From NCBI GenBank assembly GCA_013362195.1, contig JABFWM010000104.1, positions 1 to 12,812 on the forward strand: a DNA stretch of 12,812 nt, written 5' to 3'. The notes beneath the pieces are model-generated. The model ran no database searches. It had not been told where the DNA came from and saw nothing but the letters and a program-made list of their open reading frames with translations. Position 1 is the stretch's first letter; each line of letters opens with the position of its first letter. The position numbers and the translations under genes were made by a program. Below are positions 6,100 through 12,812 of this stretch, piece by piece. This stretch comes from Acidobacteriota bacterium. Its GTDB lineage: Bacteria; Acidobacteriota; Vicinamibacteria; Vicinamibacterales; 2-12-FULL-66-21.

Positions 6100-7436
6100 A
6101 TGGCGACCTCGTTGCCCTGCGATTCCGATTCCTCGAGGAAGTAGCTGGTGCACGCCGCGTCGAGCAGCTCGCGCGTGATCGCCGGCTCCTTCGCGTGGTA
6201 CCGGCACATGTCGATGACCTGCTCGATGAGATCGCGGGGATGGCACGCGCGCATCTGCAGCTTCCGCGGCTGGTAGTACTTGCGCTGCAGGTACTCGACC
6301 ATCACCGGATCGAAGGCGAGGCCGCGCCTGCGGCAGACCAGCTCGAAGATCCGCGTGTACTCGTCGACGGTGGGGTTCTTCGCGCGGATCTTGTAGGGGA
6401 TGCGGCGCAGGAACGCTTCGTCGGCGAGCGACTCGGGCTTCAGGTTGGTCGCGAAGATGATGAAGACGTTGAACGGCACCTCGAACTTGCGGCCGGTGTG
6501 CAGCGTCAGGAAATCGACGCGGCTCTCGAGCGGCACGATCCAGCGGTTCAGCAGGTCGCGCGGCGGAATCCGCTGCCGTCCGAAGTCGTCGACGACGAAC
6601 ACGCCGCCAATCGCCTTCATCTGGATCGGCGCCTCGTAGAACCTGGCGATCGGGTTGAACGTCAGGTCGAGCATCTCGAGGGTCAGCTCGCCGCCGACGA
6701 CAACGACCGGGCGGCGGATCTGCTCCCACCGGCGATCGTGCGACGACACGGCGATGACGCTCTGCGCCGATCCGTGCTTCGAGGTCAACACGTGGTTGAC
6801 CGGATCGAACACCGTGATGGTCTGGCCGTCGACGTCGATCGCGTTGGGCACGTGCATGTCGGAGCCGAGCGCGCGGCCGATGCCCTCGGCAATGACGGTC
6901 TTGCCGTTGCCCGGCTTGCCGTAGAGGAACAGCGACTTGCCCGAGTTCACCGCCGGCCCGAGCTTGTCGTACATCGTCTCGCTGACGATGAGGCTCTCGA
7001 AGCCGCGGCCGAGGCAGTCCTTGTCAATCCAGGGCCGCGCCGCCATGCACGCGCGGACGTAGGCGTTGTACTGCGACAGCGGGACGGGCGCGGGCCCCAC
7101 GTAGCGGTTGATGTCGAGGAACTGCATCGCGCGGTCGCGGCCGAGATCGGTGAGGGCGTAGCGGTAGCCGGCGTTGCCGGTGCCGCTGGCGCCGCGCACT
7201 TCGATCAGCTTCTCGACCCGCGCGTGCTGAATCATCGCGTCGAGGACGGAGTAGGGCAGGCGCATCGCGTCGGCGAGCTGGGTGCCGCTCGACTCGCCGG
7301 CGATCAGCGTCTTCAGCATCAGCTGCGCGAGCGTATCGGGATGCAGCCCGGTGTCCGCGATGGTCTGCGGCGGCGGCGGCGGCGCCGGCTGCGTGCCGAC
7401 CCGTCCGGTTTGATCGAAAGCAGTGACCGCCGACAT
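6096..7436 (-). CDS. AAA-type ATPase with N-terminal winged-helix-like domain
   Basis: This 446-aa protein combines a Pro-rich linker (residues 18-23), a winged-helix-like region (about 33-112, ending in a wing GNAGYRYALTDLG) and an AAA ATPase core. The core has Walker A GKPGNGKT (173-180), Walker B GGVFVVDDF (278-285), a sensor-1-like IIFATNL (326-332, Asn331) and RRIPYKI (344-350), which could supply an arginine finger or sensor residue. The C-terminal helical part runs from about 355. ATP-driven remodelling of a protein complex is inferred from the AAA class. Start ATG 7436 abuts the DUF192 stop directly (TAA then ATG) and has GGAGG 8 nt upstream. It is not a secretion ATPase: that role is held by CpaF in this operon. 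The winged helix could bind DNA or a protein partner. Confidence 0.88.
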   Translation of the reverse strand: MSAVTAFDQTGRVGTQPAPPPPPQTIADTGLHPDTLAQLMLKTLIAGESSGTQLADAMRLPYSVLDAMIQHARVEKLIEVRGASGTGNAGYRYALTDLGRDRAMQFLDINRYVGPAPVPLSQYNAYVRACMAARPWIDKDCLGRGFESLIVSETMYDKLGPAVNSGKSLFLYGKPGNGKTVIAEGIGRALGSDMHVPNAIDVDGQTITVFDPVNHVLTSKHGSAQSVIAVSSHDRRWEQIRRPVVVVGGELTLEMLDLTFNPIARFYEAPIQMKAIGGVFVVDDFGRQRIPPRDLLNRWIVPLESRVDFLTLHTGRKFEVPFNVFIIFATNLKPESLADEAFLRRIPYKIRAKNPTVDEYTRIFELVCRRRGLAFDPVMVEYLQRKYYQPRKLQMRACHPRDLIEQVIDMCRYHAKEPAITRELLDAACTSYFLEESESQGNEVAI

Positions 7437-7868
7437 TTACGCGACCTCCCGGCTGATGCGAGTGCTGCGATCCGTGGTCTCCGCGGACGGCGTGAGATCC
7501 GCGGCCGCGAGATCGATCGACTGGAACACGATCCGATGTCCGAGCTGGATGCCGTCGGCCGCGATGCTCCCGGCGGGCAGCTCGAGGACGCCGGCGGTGC
7601 CGCGGCGCGGCAGGCGGATGCGCCACGGCTTCATGTGGGGCACGCAGTCGATGACCACGCCGCACTCGTCGAGGGCGATCACGTCGATGGCGAACTTCAT
7701 CCCGAAGGTGTGCACACCGCGGCTCGGCACGATCCACAGCGCCTCGCCCCTGGGCAGCGACGTGTGGTTGAGCAGGCCCGTCCGCCGCTCCGCGCGCGTG
7801 GCCGCGACCGTGACCTGCTCGGCGACGATCGACCCGAGGCTGGCGTTGCGCGCCATCATCCGCTTCAT
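7437..7868 (-). CDS. DUF192 family protein
   Basis: This 143-aa protein matches the DUF192 family of small beta-barrel-like proteins of unknown function. The signature runs through RTGLLN (about 29-34), GEALWI, then HTFGMKFAIDVIALD (about 53-67), MKPWRI and GVLELPAGS. No signal peptide is evident, whereas many DUF192 proteins are exported; this one starts with MKRMMARNAS. A Ser/Thr-rich C-terminal tail of about 20 residues extends past the domain. It overlaps tadC by 4 nt (ATGA) and has a GAGAAG SD-like sequence 5 nt before the ATG. It abuts the AAA ATPase without a gap, so expression with the Tad platform genes is expected. The molecular role is unknown. Confidence 0.9.
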   Translation of the reverse strand: MKRMMARNASLGSIVAEQVTVAATRAERRTGLLNHTSLPRGEALWIVPSRGVHTFGMKFAIDVIALDECGVVIDCVPHMKPWRIRLPRRGTAGVLELPAGSIAADGIQLGHRIVFQSIDLAAADLTPSAETTDRSTRISREVA

Positions 7869-8776
7869 CGCGTCTTCTCGATCATCGGGAAGAGCACGGT
7901 GACGAAGCGGATCGCCGCCGGCCCGATGGTGACGACCCAGATCGCCGGGAAGATGCAGATGACGAGCGGGAACACCATCTTGACGCCGGTCTTCGCCGCC
8001 GCTTCTTCGGCGCGCTGGCGGCGCTTGGTGCGCAGCGTCTCCGAGTAGACGCGCAGCGACTGCGCGACGCTGGTGCCGAACTTGTCGGTCTGGATCAACA
8101 TCGTGACCAGCGAGCTCAGGTCGTCGACGCCGCTGCGGTCCGCGAGGTTGCGCAGCGCTTCGGCGCGCGGCTTGCCGGCGCGCAGCTCGAGATTGATCAG
8201 GCGCAGTTCGTCGGCGAGCTCCGGATACGCGAATGCCAGCTCCTGGCCGACGCGCGTCAGTGCCGCGTCGAGGCCCAGGCCCGCTTCGACGCTGACCACG
8301 AGCAGGTCGAGCATGTCGGCCAGCGACAGGCGGATGCGATGCGAGCGGCGCTTCGCGAGGCGCGCGAGCACCATGCCCGGCAGCACGTAGCCGAGGCCGA
8401 GGCCGCCGAGCGCGAGCGTCAGGTTCGGCCGCGCGATGAGCGACGTCGAGAACAGCATGAACAGGAACAGCGCGAACAGCACGCGGATGCCGAAGAAGAT
8501 CGTCAGCGCCTCGTCGCGGCGGAAGCCCGCCTGGACGAGACGGAGGCGCAGGCTCCCCAGCTCCTTGGTCGAGCGGGGCGCCTTCTCGCCCATCCGCTTC
8601 AGCACGCCGACGACCGCCTGGAACTTCGGCTTCTCCTCGCGGTCGCTGCGGCCCTGCGTCAGTTCTTCCAGGCGCCGATCGATCGCGACGGCTCGCGACG
8701 GCATGAACGCGTACGCCGCGGCCGCCACCAGGGCGGATCCGAACACGAACGCGAGCAGCGGCAGCATCATGGTCAC
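7865..8776 (-). CDS. tadC: Tad secretion inner-membrane platform protein TadC
   Basis: TadC, with TadB, forms the inner-membrane platform on which CpaF acts to assemble Flp pili. The product has 303 residues and a type II secretion F (GspF/PilC) domain at about 150-280. Membrane segments are seen near residues 4-24, 91-112, 120-138 and 266-287, the usual TadC layout. Family-typical stretches include ADMLDLLVVSVEAGLGLDAA and the conserved DKFGTSVAQSLR. The start is GTG 8776 because GAGG lies 7 nt upstream; ATGs at 8770 and 8767 are in frame but worse spaced. It begins 2 nt after the tadB stop and its TGA overlaps the DUF192 start. Confidence 0.94.
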   Translation of the reverse strand: MTMMLPLLAFVFGSALVAAAAYAFMPSRAVAIDRRLEELTQGRSDREEKPKFQAVVGVLKRMGEKAPRSTKELGSLRLRLVQAGFRRDEALTIFFGIRVLFALFLFMLFSTSLIARPNLTLALGGLGLGYVLPGMVLARLAKRRSHRIRLSLADMLDLLVVSVEAGLGLDAALTRVGQELAFAYPELADELRLINLELRAGKPRAEALRNLADRSGVDDLSSLVTMLIQTDKFGTSVAQSLRVYSETLRTKRRQRAEEAAAKTGVKMVFPLVICIFPAIWVVTIGPAAIRFVTVLFPMIEKTR

Positions 8777-8778
8777 GG

Positions 8779-9756
8779 CTACACCTCGATCTTGACGACC
8801 TGCTTGATCCAGAAATACCCGACCGTCTGCATGACGGCGGCGGCGCCGAGCATCATGTGGCCCATCCGCTCCCGGAAGAGCAGCTCCATGTGCTCGGGAT
8901 TGATGAACATCAGCGCGACGCCGAGAAACGCCGGCAGCCCCAGCAGCACGTAGCCGGTGAGGCGGCCGTGCGCCGTGTAGACCCGCACCTGCCGCAGGAT
9001 CTTGAAGCGCTCACGCACGACGTGCGCGAGGTTCTCGAGGATCTCCGAGAGATTGCCGCCGGTCTCGCGCTGAATCAGCACCGCGGTCGAGAAGAACCGC
9101 ACGTCGAGCAGCGGGATGCGCGCGGTCATGTTGGCGAGCGCGTCCTTCAGCGGCAGGCCGAAGTTCTGCTCGTCGAACGTCTTCCTGAACTCCGGGCCGA
9201 CCGGCTCCGGCATCTCGTCGGCCACCATCTTCAGGCCGGTGGCGAAGGCGTGGCCGGCCTTGAGCGCGCGCGCGATCAGATCGAGCGCTTCGGGGAAGGC
9301 TTCCTCGAACGCGCGGAGACGCCGCGTCCGCTTCATCTTGAGCATCAGGAAGGGCAGGCTGCAGCCGACGATCCCGCCGCCCAGCCAGCCGACGCTCATC
9401 CGCAGCAGCGCCGCGGCAATGAAGCCGAAGATCAGCGCGCACACGAACGCGATGATCAACAGGGCGCTGATGCTGATCCTGGCGCCCGACTGCTCGACCC
9501 AGGTGGCCAGCGCGGAGCCGCGCGCCGAACCCGTAACGAGCTTTTCGAGGGCGGGCAGCGGCCCCTCCTGACGGCTCTTCACCAGGCCGGCGATGTCCCC
9601 CGGCTCGTCCTCGACCGGCCGGATGACCTCGTCGAGGCGCGTGTTCAGCTTGCGCTGCAGCAGGAACCCCGGCACCTTCGTGAAGCCGTAGTAGACGGCA
9701 AAGACGCCGCCGACGCCGATCACGAACGTCGACAGGATGAGGATGAGCGCCGCCAT
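8779..9756 (-). CDS. tadB: Tad secretion inner-membrane platform protein TadB
   Basis: TadB is the partner of TadC in the inner-membrane platform of the Tad/Flp pilus machine. The 325-aa product has membrane helices near 4-24, 97-118, 121-140, 264-284 and 300-317, with the T2SF domain at about 150-280. Conserved stretches include FPEALDLIARALKAGHAF and ETGGNLSEILENLA, both typical of TadB. The start is ATG 9756, preceded by GGAGG at 7 nt. The open frame extends to 9828, but that part lies inside cpaF and is not membrane-like. The start overlaps the cpaF stop by one base (TGATG), so translation is coupled. Confidence 0.95.
   Translation of the reverse strand: MAALILILSTFVIGVGGVFAVYYGFTKVPGFLLQRKLNTRLDEVIRPVEDEPGDIAGLVKSRQEGPLPALEKLVTGSARGSALATWVEQSGARISISALLIIAFVCALIFGFIAAALLRMSVGWLGGGIVGCSLPFLMLKMKRTRRLRAFEEAFPEALDLIARALKAGHAFATGLKMVADEMPEPVGPEFRKTFDEQNFGLPLKDALANMTARIPLLDVRFFSTAVLIQRETGGNLSEILENLAHVVRERFKILRQVRVYTAHGRLTGYVLLGLPAFLGVALMFINPEHMELLFRERMGHMMLGAAAVMQTVGYFWIKQVVKIEV
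8784..8787 (-). promoter_or_regulatory. Ribosome binding site choosing GTG 8776 for tadC
   Basis: On the minus strand GAGG (8787-8784) lies within the last codons of tadB and is followed by 7 nt before GTG 8776. The in-frame ATG at 8770 would be 13 nt away, which is less suitable. Confidence 0.6.
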
Positions 9757-11096
9757 CACCGCACCTCCGTGACGCCTTCGAACATGTCCGGCGGCAGGAT
9801 CACGCCCGAGGCCTTCAGGCGTTCGCACGCCTTCGGCCGGACGCCGGTGGCGCGGAAGCGCCCGATCACTTTCCCCTCCGAGTTCACGCCGAGCTTCTCG
9901 AACAGGAAGATCTCCTGCATCGTGATCACGTCGCCTTCCATCCCGGTGATCTCGGAGATGCTGGTCACCTTGCGCGTGCCGTCGCTCAACCGCGACTGCT
10001 GGATCACGACCTGAATCGCCGAAGCGATCTGCTGGCGCATCGCCCGCTCGGGCAGGTTGGTGGCGCCCATCGCGATCATCGTTTCGATTCTCGACAGCGC
10101 GTCGCGCGGCGTGTTCGCGTGCACCGTCGTCAGCGATCCATCGTGGCCGGTGTTCATCGCCTGCAGCATGTCGAGCGCCTCTTCGCCTCGCGTCTCGCCG
10201 ACGACGATGCGATCGGGGCGCATCCGCAGCGCGTTGACCAGCAGCTGGCGCTGCTTGATCGCGCCCTTGCCTTCGACGTTGGGCGGCCGCGTCTCGAGGC
10301 GGGCGACGTGCTCCTGGTGCAGCTGCAGCTCCGCCGCGTCCTCGATCGTGACGATCCGTTCGCGTTCGGAGATGAACGACGACAGCACGTTCAGCAGCGT
10401 CGTCTTGCCGGCGCCGGTGCCGCCGCTGATCAGCATGTTGAGGCGCGCGCGGACGCAGTGCTCGAGGAACTCGAGCATCGGGCGCGTCAGCGAGCGGATC
10501 GTGACGAGCGCTTCGGCCTTGAGCCGCTCGGCCGGGAAGCGGCGGATCGAGAGCAGCGGACCGTCGACCGCGAGCGGCGGAATGATCGCGTTGACGCGCG
10601 ATCCGTCCGGGAGCCGCGCGTCGACCATCGGCGAGCTGTCGTCGACGCGGCGGCCGACGCCGCTGACGATGCGGTCGATGACGCGCATCAGGTGCTTGTC
10701 GTCCTGGAACGTGGTCGGGAGCCGATCGAGCTTGCCGGCCTTTTCCACGTAGACGTGCTTGTAGGTGTTGACCAGGATGTCGCTGATGCCGGGATCGCGC
10801 AGCAGCGGCTCGAGCGGCCCGAGCCCGAACACCTCGTCGATGATGTCGGCGAAGACCGCCTCGCGCTCGCTCATGCTGAGCGGCGTGCCCTCTTCGGCGA
10901 TCAGATCGAACAGCAGCGTGCGGATTTCGCCTTCGGCGCGCGCGCGCTCCGCCGAGGCGAGCGCTTCGAGGTTCAGGCGATTGAGCAGCTTGCGATGGAC
11001 GTTCGCCTTCAGCTCGAGATACTGCGGACGCGGCGCCTGGGGCGCCGGCCGCGCGCCGCCCGCGGGCGGCTGGTTCACTGTCAAAGGAGCGCTCAT
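9756..11096 (-). CDS. cpaF: Tad pilus assembly/secretion ATPase CpaF (TadA)
   Basis: CpaF/TadA is the cytoplasmic hexameric ATPase that powers Flp pilus assembly. The 446-aa product has a Pro-rich start, an N-terminal domain (about 25-110, including VFADIIDEVFGLGPLEPLLR) and a GspE-like motor core. Walker A is GGTGAGKT (225-232, Lys231), the acidic segment IEDAAELQL lies at about 251-259, Walker B-like RIVVGETRGEEALD at about 296-309, and the His box TTVHANTPRDA at about 323-333. All expected catalytic elements appear intact. ATG 11096 lies 14 nt after the cpaE stop, with AGAGG about 11 nt upstream. The gene order cpaE-cpaF-tadB-tadC is that of standard tad loci. Confidence 0.97.
   Translation of the reverse strand: MSAPLTVNQPPAGGARPAPQAPRPQYLELKANVHRKLLNRLNLEALASAERARAEGEIRTLLFDLIAEEGTPLSMSEREAVFADIIDEVFGLGPLEPLLRDPGISDILVNTYKHVYVEKAGKLDRLPTTFQDDKHLMRVIDRIVSGVGRRVDDSSPMVDARLPDGSRVNAIIPPLAVDGPLLSIRRFPAERLKAEALVTIRSLTRPMLEFLEHCVRARLNMLISGGTGAGKTTLLNVLSSFISERERIVTIEDAAELQLHQEHVARLETRPPNVEGKGAIKQRQLLVNALRMRPDRIVVGETRGEEALDMLQAMNTGHDGSLTTVHANTPRDALSRIETMIAMGATNLPERAMRQQIASAIQVVIQQSRLSDGTRKVTSISEITGMEGDVITMQEIFLFEKLGVNSEGKVIGRFRATGVRPKACERLKASGVILPPDMFEGVTEVR
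9764..9768 (-). promoter_or_regulatory. Ribosome binding site fixing the tadB start
   Basis: GGAGG on the minus strand (9768-9764), 7 nt before ATG 9756, lies inside the 3' end of cpaF. It places the start at 9756 rather than 24 codons upstream at 9828. Confidence 0.7.
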
Positions 11097-11110
11097 AGGT
11101 CAGGGATCCT

Positions 11111-12307
11111 CTAGAACATGCCGAGGAAGACGCGCCGCTTCTCGGGTTCCGTCTTCGCCTCGCCGCCGCCGCCCTGCGCCAGGCCGACCAGCTGCCGCGT
11201 GAAGTTGTCGAACTGCGAGGCGATCTCGCTGTTGTTCGAGAGCGTCAGCGGCACCCCGGAGTTGAGCGCGGTGGAGACCGTGCGGTAGTCGCTCGAGAAG
11301 GTGTGGTGGATGCCGTAGCCGAGCGCCGTCTCGATCTGCTTCGGCCCGATCAGGTGCTGCTCGGAGGCGCGATTGATCAGCACCTTCACGCGCTCGCTGC
11401 CGGCGCCGAGCTGCCGCACCCGCTCGACCAGCCGCTGCGCGTTGCGGATCGACGGCACGTCGGGGTTGGTGACGAGGAAAATCGTGTCGGCCGAGAACAG
11501 CGTCGAGGCCACGCACGACGTGACGATGTTGCCGGCGTCGATCACGACGTAGTCGTAGGTCCGGGTCAGCACCCGCATCAGCTCCTCGATCGCCGGCGCG
11601 TCCTGCGGGCCGGGCCGATCGAACTGCTCGGAGCCGGCCAGGATGTCGAGGCCCGACTTGTGCTTCGCGACCAGCTCTTTCAGGAAGTCCTTGTCGAGGC
11701 GGTGCAGGTTCTCGATCGCGTCGAGCACCGTGAATCGCGGCCGCACGCCCAGGAACAGCGCGACTTCGCCGAGGCACGACTTCATGTCCACGACGATCGT
11801 CGATCGCTTGGTCAACCGGGCGAGCTCGACGCCGCAGTTGACGGCCACCGTGGTCGTCCCGGCGCCGCCTTTGGCGCCGAGGAACGCGTGGGTCACGCAG
11901 GGCGGCTTGGCCCCGGCGTTCGCCGCTTCACGACGCGTGCTCGTGCGGCGGACGGCGCCGTGGAAGGATTCCTCCATCGACCGCGTCGCCTGCGACGGTT
12001 CGCCGCCGGTCCAGGCGAAGAACTCGTTCGCGCCGGCCCGCATCGCCTGGAGAATCAGGTCGGGCTCGGCCGCGCCGGCGACCGCGAAAATCGCGACCGT
12101 GCCGCTGGCCGCGCGGACCCGCTCGATGGTGGCCATCCCCGACGAGGCGTCGGAGCGGATGTCCACCACAACGAGATCGGGCGCCGCCCCTTCGAGGCTG
12201 CGCCCTTCGACGATGCCGATCGGAACGCCGCACGCGCGCAGCAGTTTGGAGACGTGCCGTTTGAACTCTTCGTCGTAGCTGACGATCTGCGCGCTTAATT
12301 GAGCCAT
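11111..12307 (-). CDS. cpaE: Pilus localisation protein CpaE/TadZ (pseudo-receiver plus ParA/MinD-like ATPase)
   Basis: CpaE/TadZ positions the Tad machine in the cell. The 398-aa product has an N-terminal receiver-like domain (about 5-120) with Asp49 at the phospho-acceptor position (LVVVDIR) but no obvious C-terminal switch lysine. A ParA/MinD-like domain follows from about 137. Its deviant Walker A reads LGAKGGAGTTT (143-153): the signature Lys146 is kept, but the usual P-loop lysine is Thr151, a form common in CpaE/TadZ. Further ATPase signatures are TIVVDMKSCLGE (about 170-181) and YDYVVIDAGN. A Gly-rich linker precedes a short basic tail. ATG 12307 has only a weak SD (GGCGG). A 73-nt gap with a hairpin separates it from the upstream gene. 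Confidence 0.93.
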   Translation of the reverse strand: MAQLSAQIVSYDEEFKRHVSKLLRACGVPIGIVEGRSLEGAAPDLVVVDIRSDASSGMATIERVRAASGTVAIFAVAGAAEPDLILQAMRAGANEFFAWTGGEPSQATRSMEESFHGAVRRTSTRREAANAGAKPPCVTHAFLGAKGGAGTTTVAVNCGVELARLTKRSTIVVDMKSCLGEVALFLGVRPRFTVLDAIENLHRLDKDFLKELVAKHKSGLDILAGSEQFDRPGPQDAPAIEELMRVLTRTYDYVVIDAGNIVTSCVASTLFSADTIFLVTNPDVPSIRNAQRLVERVRQLGAGSERVKVLINRASEQHLIGPKQIETALGYGIHHTFSSDYRTVSTALNSGVPLTLSNNSEIASQFDNFTRQLVGLAQGGGGEAKTEPEKRRVFLGMF

Positions 12308-12380
12308 CGTTGCAACCGCCGTTCAAAAGGTCCCGCGCCGGCCGCCCGCCGGCGCCGTGCTCGAGGCGCGTGAGCCCGCC
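12308..12380 (-). other. Intergenic hairpin between tadG-like gene and cpaE, possible attenuator
   Basis: On the minus strand GCGCCGG (12355-12349) pairs with CCGGCGC (12341-12335), a 7-bp GC-only stem with a 7-nt loop. A weak TTTT (12328-12325) follows seven nucleotides later. This is too weak for a confident terminator, but it is the only sizeable gap in the Tad gene run and could lower or tune expression of cpaE and the genes beyond it. It could also stabilise the downstream mRNA end. Confidence 0.35.
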
Positions 12381-12812
12381 TCACTGCACCAGTCTGATGA
12401 CGCGCGGGAACGCGCCGTTCGGGGCGGGCAGCCCGCCGCGGCGCAGCCCGCCAATCGGAGTGATCCGGCCCACCACCTCGTTCCCGTTCATGCGCTCGAG
12501 GAAGAAGCCGAGATAGTTCACGAACTTCAGCGACGCGTTCCGGCTGTTCATCTTGTTGTTGTAGTAGTAGACCGGGTCGAACAGCGGAATCGCGACCACG
12601 CGCGGGCTCGGATACTTGGTGCTGATCACCTTGTTCTGCGTCGTGTCCCAGCGCGCATCCGGATCGCGCGCGATGAGATCGTCCATGCCCTGCTTGGTCG
12701 GACCGACCATGTTGCCGGGCTTCGCCACGAACGTCTGACCGAACCCCATCACGTCGACGTTGCAGTTGCCGATGCTCCAGCGGTAGTCGTCGGCGCCGCG
12801 GTTCTGGCCTTC
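12381..12812 (-). CDS. TadG-like pilus-associated protein, C-terminal part (5'-partial)
   Basis: The frame is open to the window edge, so only the last 143 residues are present. They include GNCNVDVMGFGQTFVAKPGN, a segment GPTKQGMDDLIARDPDARWD, and a run with PLFDPVYYY and VNYLGFFLERM. This pattern resembles the C-terminal region of TadE/TadG-type Flp-assembly proteins, which carry an N-terminal Tad membrane helix; that part would lie upstream of the window. The protein is expected to be exported and to help in pilus assembly. The stop is TGA at 12383-12381, 73 nt before cpaE, on the same strand and in the usual tad order. The in-frame GTG at 12752 is internal to the conserved region and not the start. 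Confidence 0.75.
   Translation of the reverse strand, partial: EGQNRGADDYRWSIGNCNVDVMGFGQTFVAKPGNMVGPTKQGMDDLIARDPDARWDTTQNKVISTKYPSPRVVAIPLFDPVYYYNNKMNSRNASLKFVNYLGFFLERMNGNEVVGRITPIGGLRRGGLPAPNGAFPRVIRLVQ

Noticed and set aside
7366..7385. GGC-repeat tract as a simple-sequence phase-variation site
   Set aside because: It encodes the poly-proline linker in the AAA ATPase in triplet units, so length changes would not shift the frame.
6036..8048. A 670-codon plus-strand open frame, and a similar 557-codon minus-strand frame at 187-1860
   Set aside because: Both lie antisense to strongly recognisable genes (AAA ATPase/DUF192/methyltransferase and the histidine kinase). Their translations are Arg/Asp/Ala/Val-rich without motifs, as expected from GC-rich codon bias.
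11103..11114. GGATCCTCTAGA, identical to part of a common cloning-vector polylinker
   Set aside because: Only these 12 bases match; the next bases differ from the polylinker. The segment fits the natural cpaE stop and cpaF leader, so it is taken as coincidence rather than vector contamination.

Overview
This is a GC-rich bacterial window carrying a sensor kinase end, a nucleoid protein, a queuosine gene, a secreted beta-propeller protein and the distal half of a Tad (tight adherence / Flp pilus) locus. Codon use is strongly G/C-ending, and long open frames on the opposite strands are artefacts of that. The gene mix (tadG-like, cpaE, cpaF, tadB, tadC, then DUF192 and an AAA ATPase; a PVA-dehydrogenase-like propeller; unimodular QueF) suggests a free-living Acidobacteriota-type organism, perhaps Vicinamibacteria-like. 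That placement is an impression from gene content, not a computed result.

Left part (1-3313). A membrane histidine kinase is cut at its 5' end by the window edge. It is followed by an unrecognised 81-aa protein with a clear Shine-Dalgarno. An HU/IHF-family protein lies on the minus strand with a full set of signals: a TTGACA-18-TAGGAT promoter, an SD and an intrinsic terminator. Divergent from it is queF, which appears to be transcribed from an extended -10 box only 6 nt upstream of its ATG, so its mRNA is probably leaderless. A small stand-alone Smr-domain protein follows 34 nt later, probably in the same transcript.

Middle (3314-5376). A 325-nt stretch without a convincing gene precedes a secreted PQQ-like beta-propeller protein related to polyvinyl-alcohol dehydrogenases but without a heme-c motif. 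A strong intrinsic terminator follows it.

Right part (5401-12812, all minus strand, transcribed right to left). The order is tadG-like (partial) - cpaE/tadZ - cpaF/tadA - tadB - tadC - DUF192 - AAA ATPase - ICMT-like membrane methyltransferase. From cpaF onward the genes abut or overlap (1-nt and 4-nt overlaps, 0- and 2-nt gaps), so they look like one translationally coupled operon. CpaE would position the machine, CpaF would power it, and TadB/TadC would form the inner-membrane platform. The last three genes are not canonical Tad parts. Their tight coupling makes them the most interesting candidate accessory module in the window.
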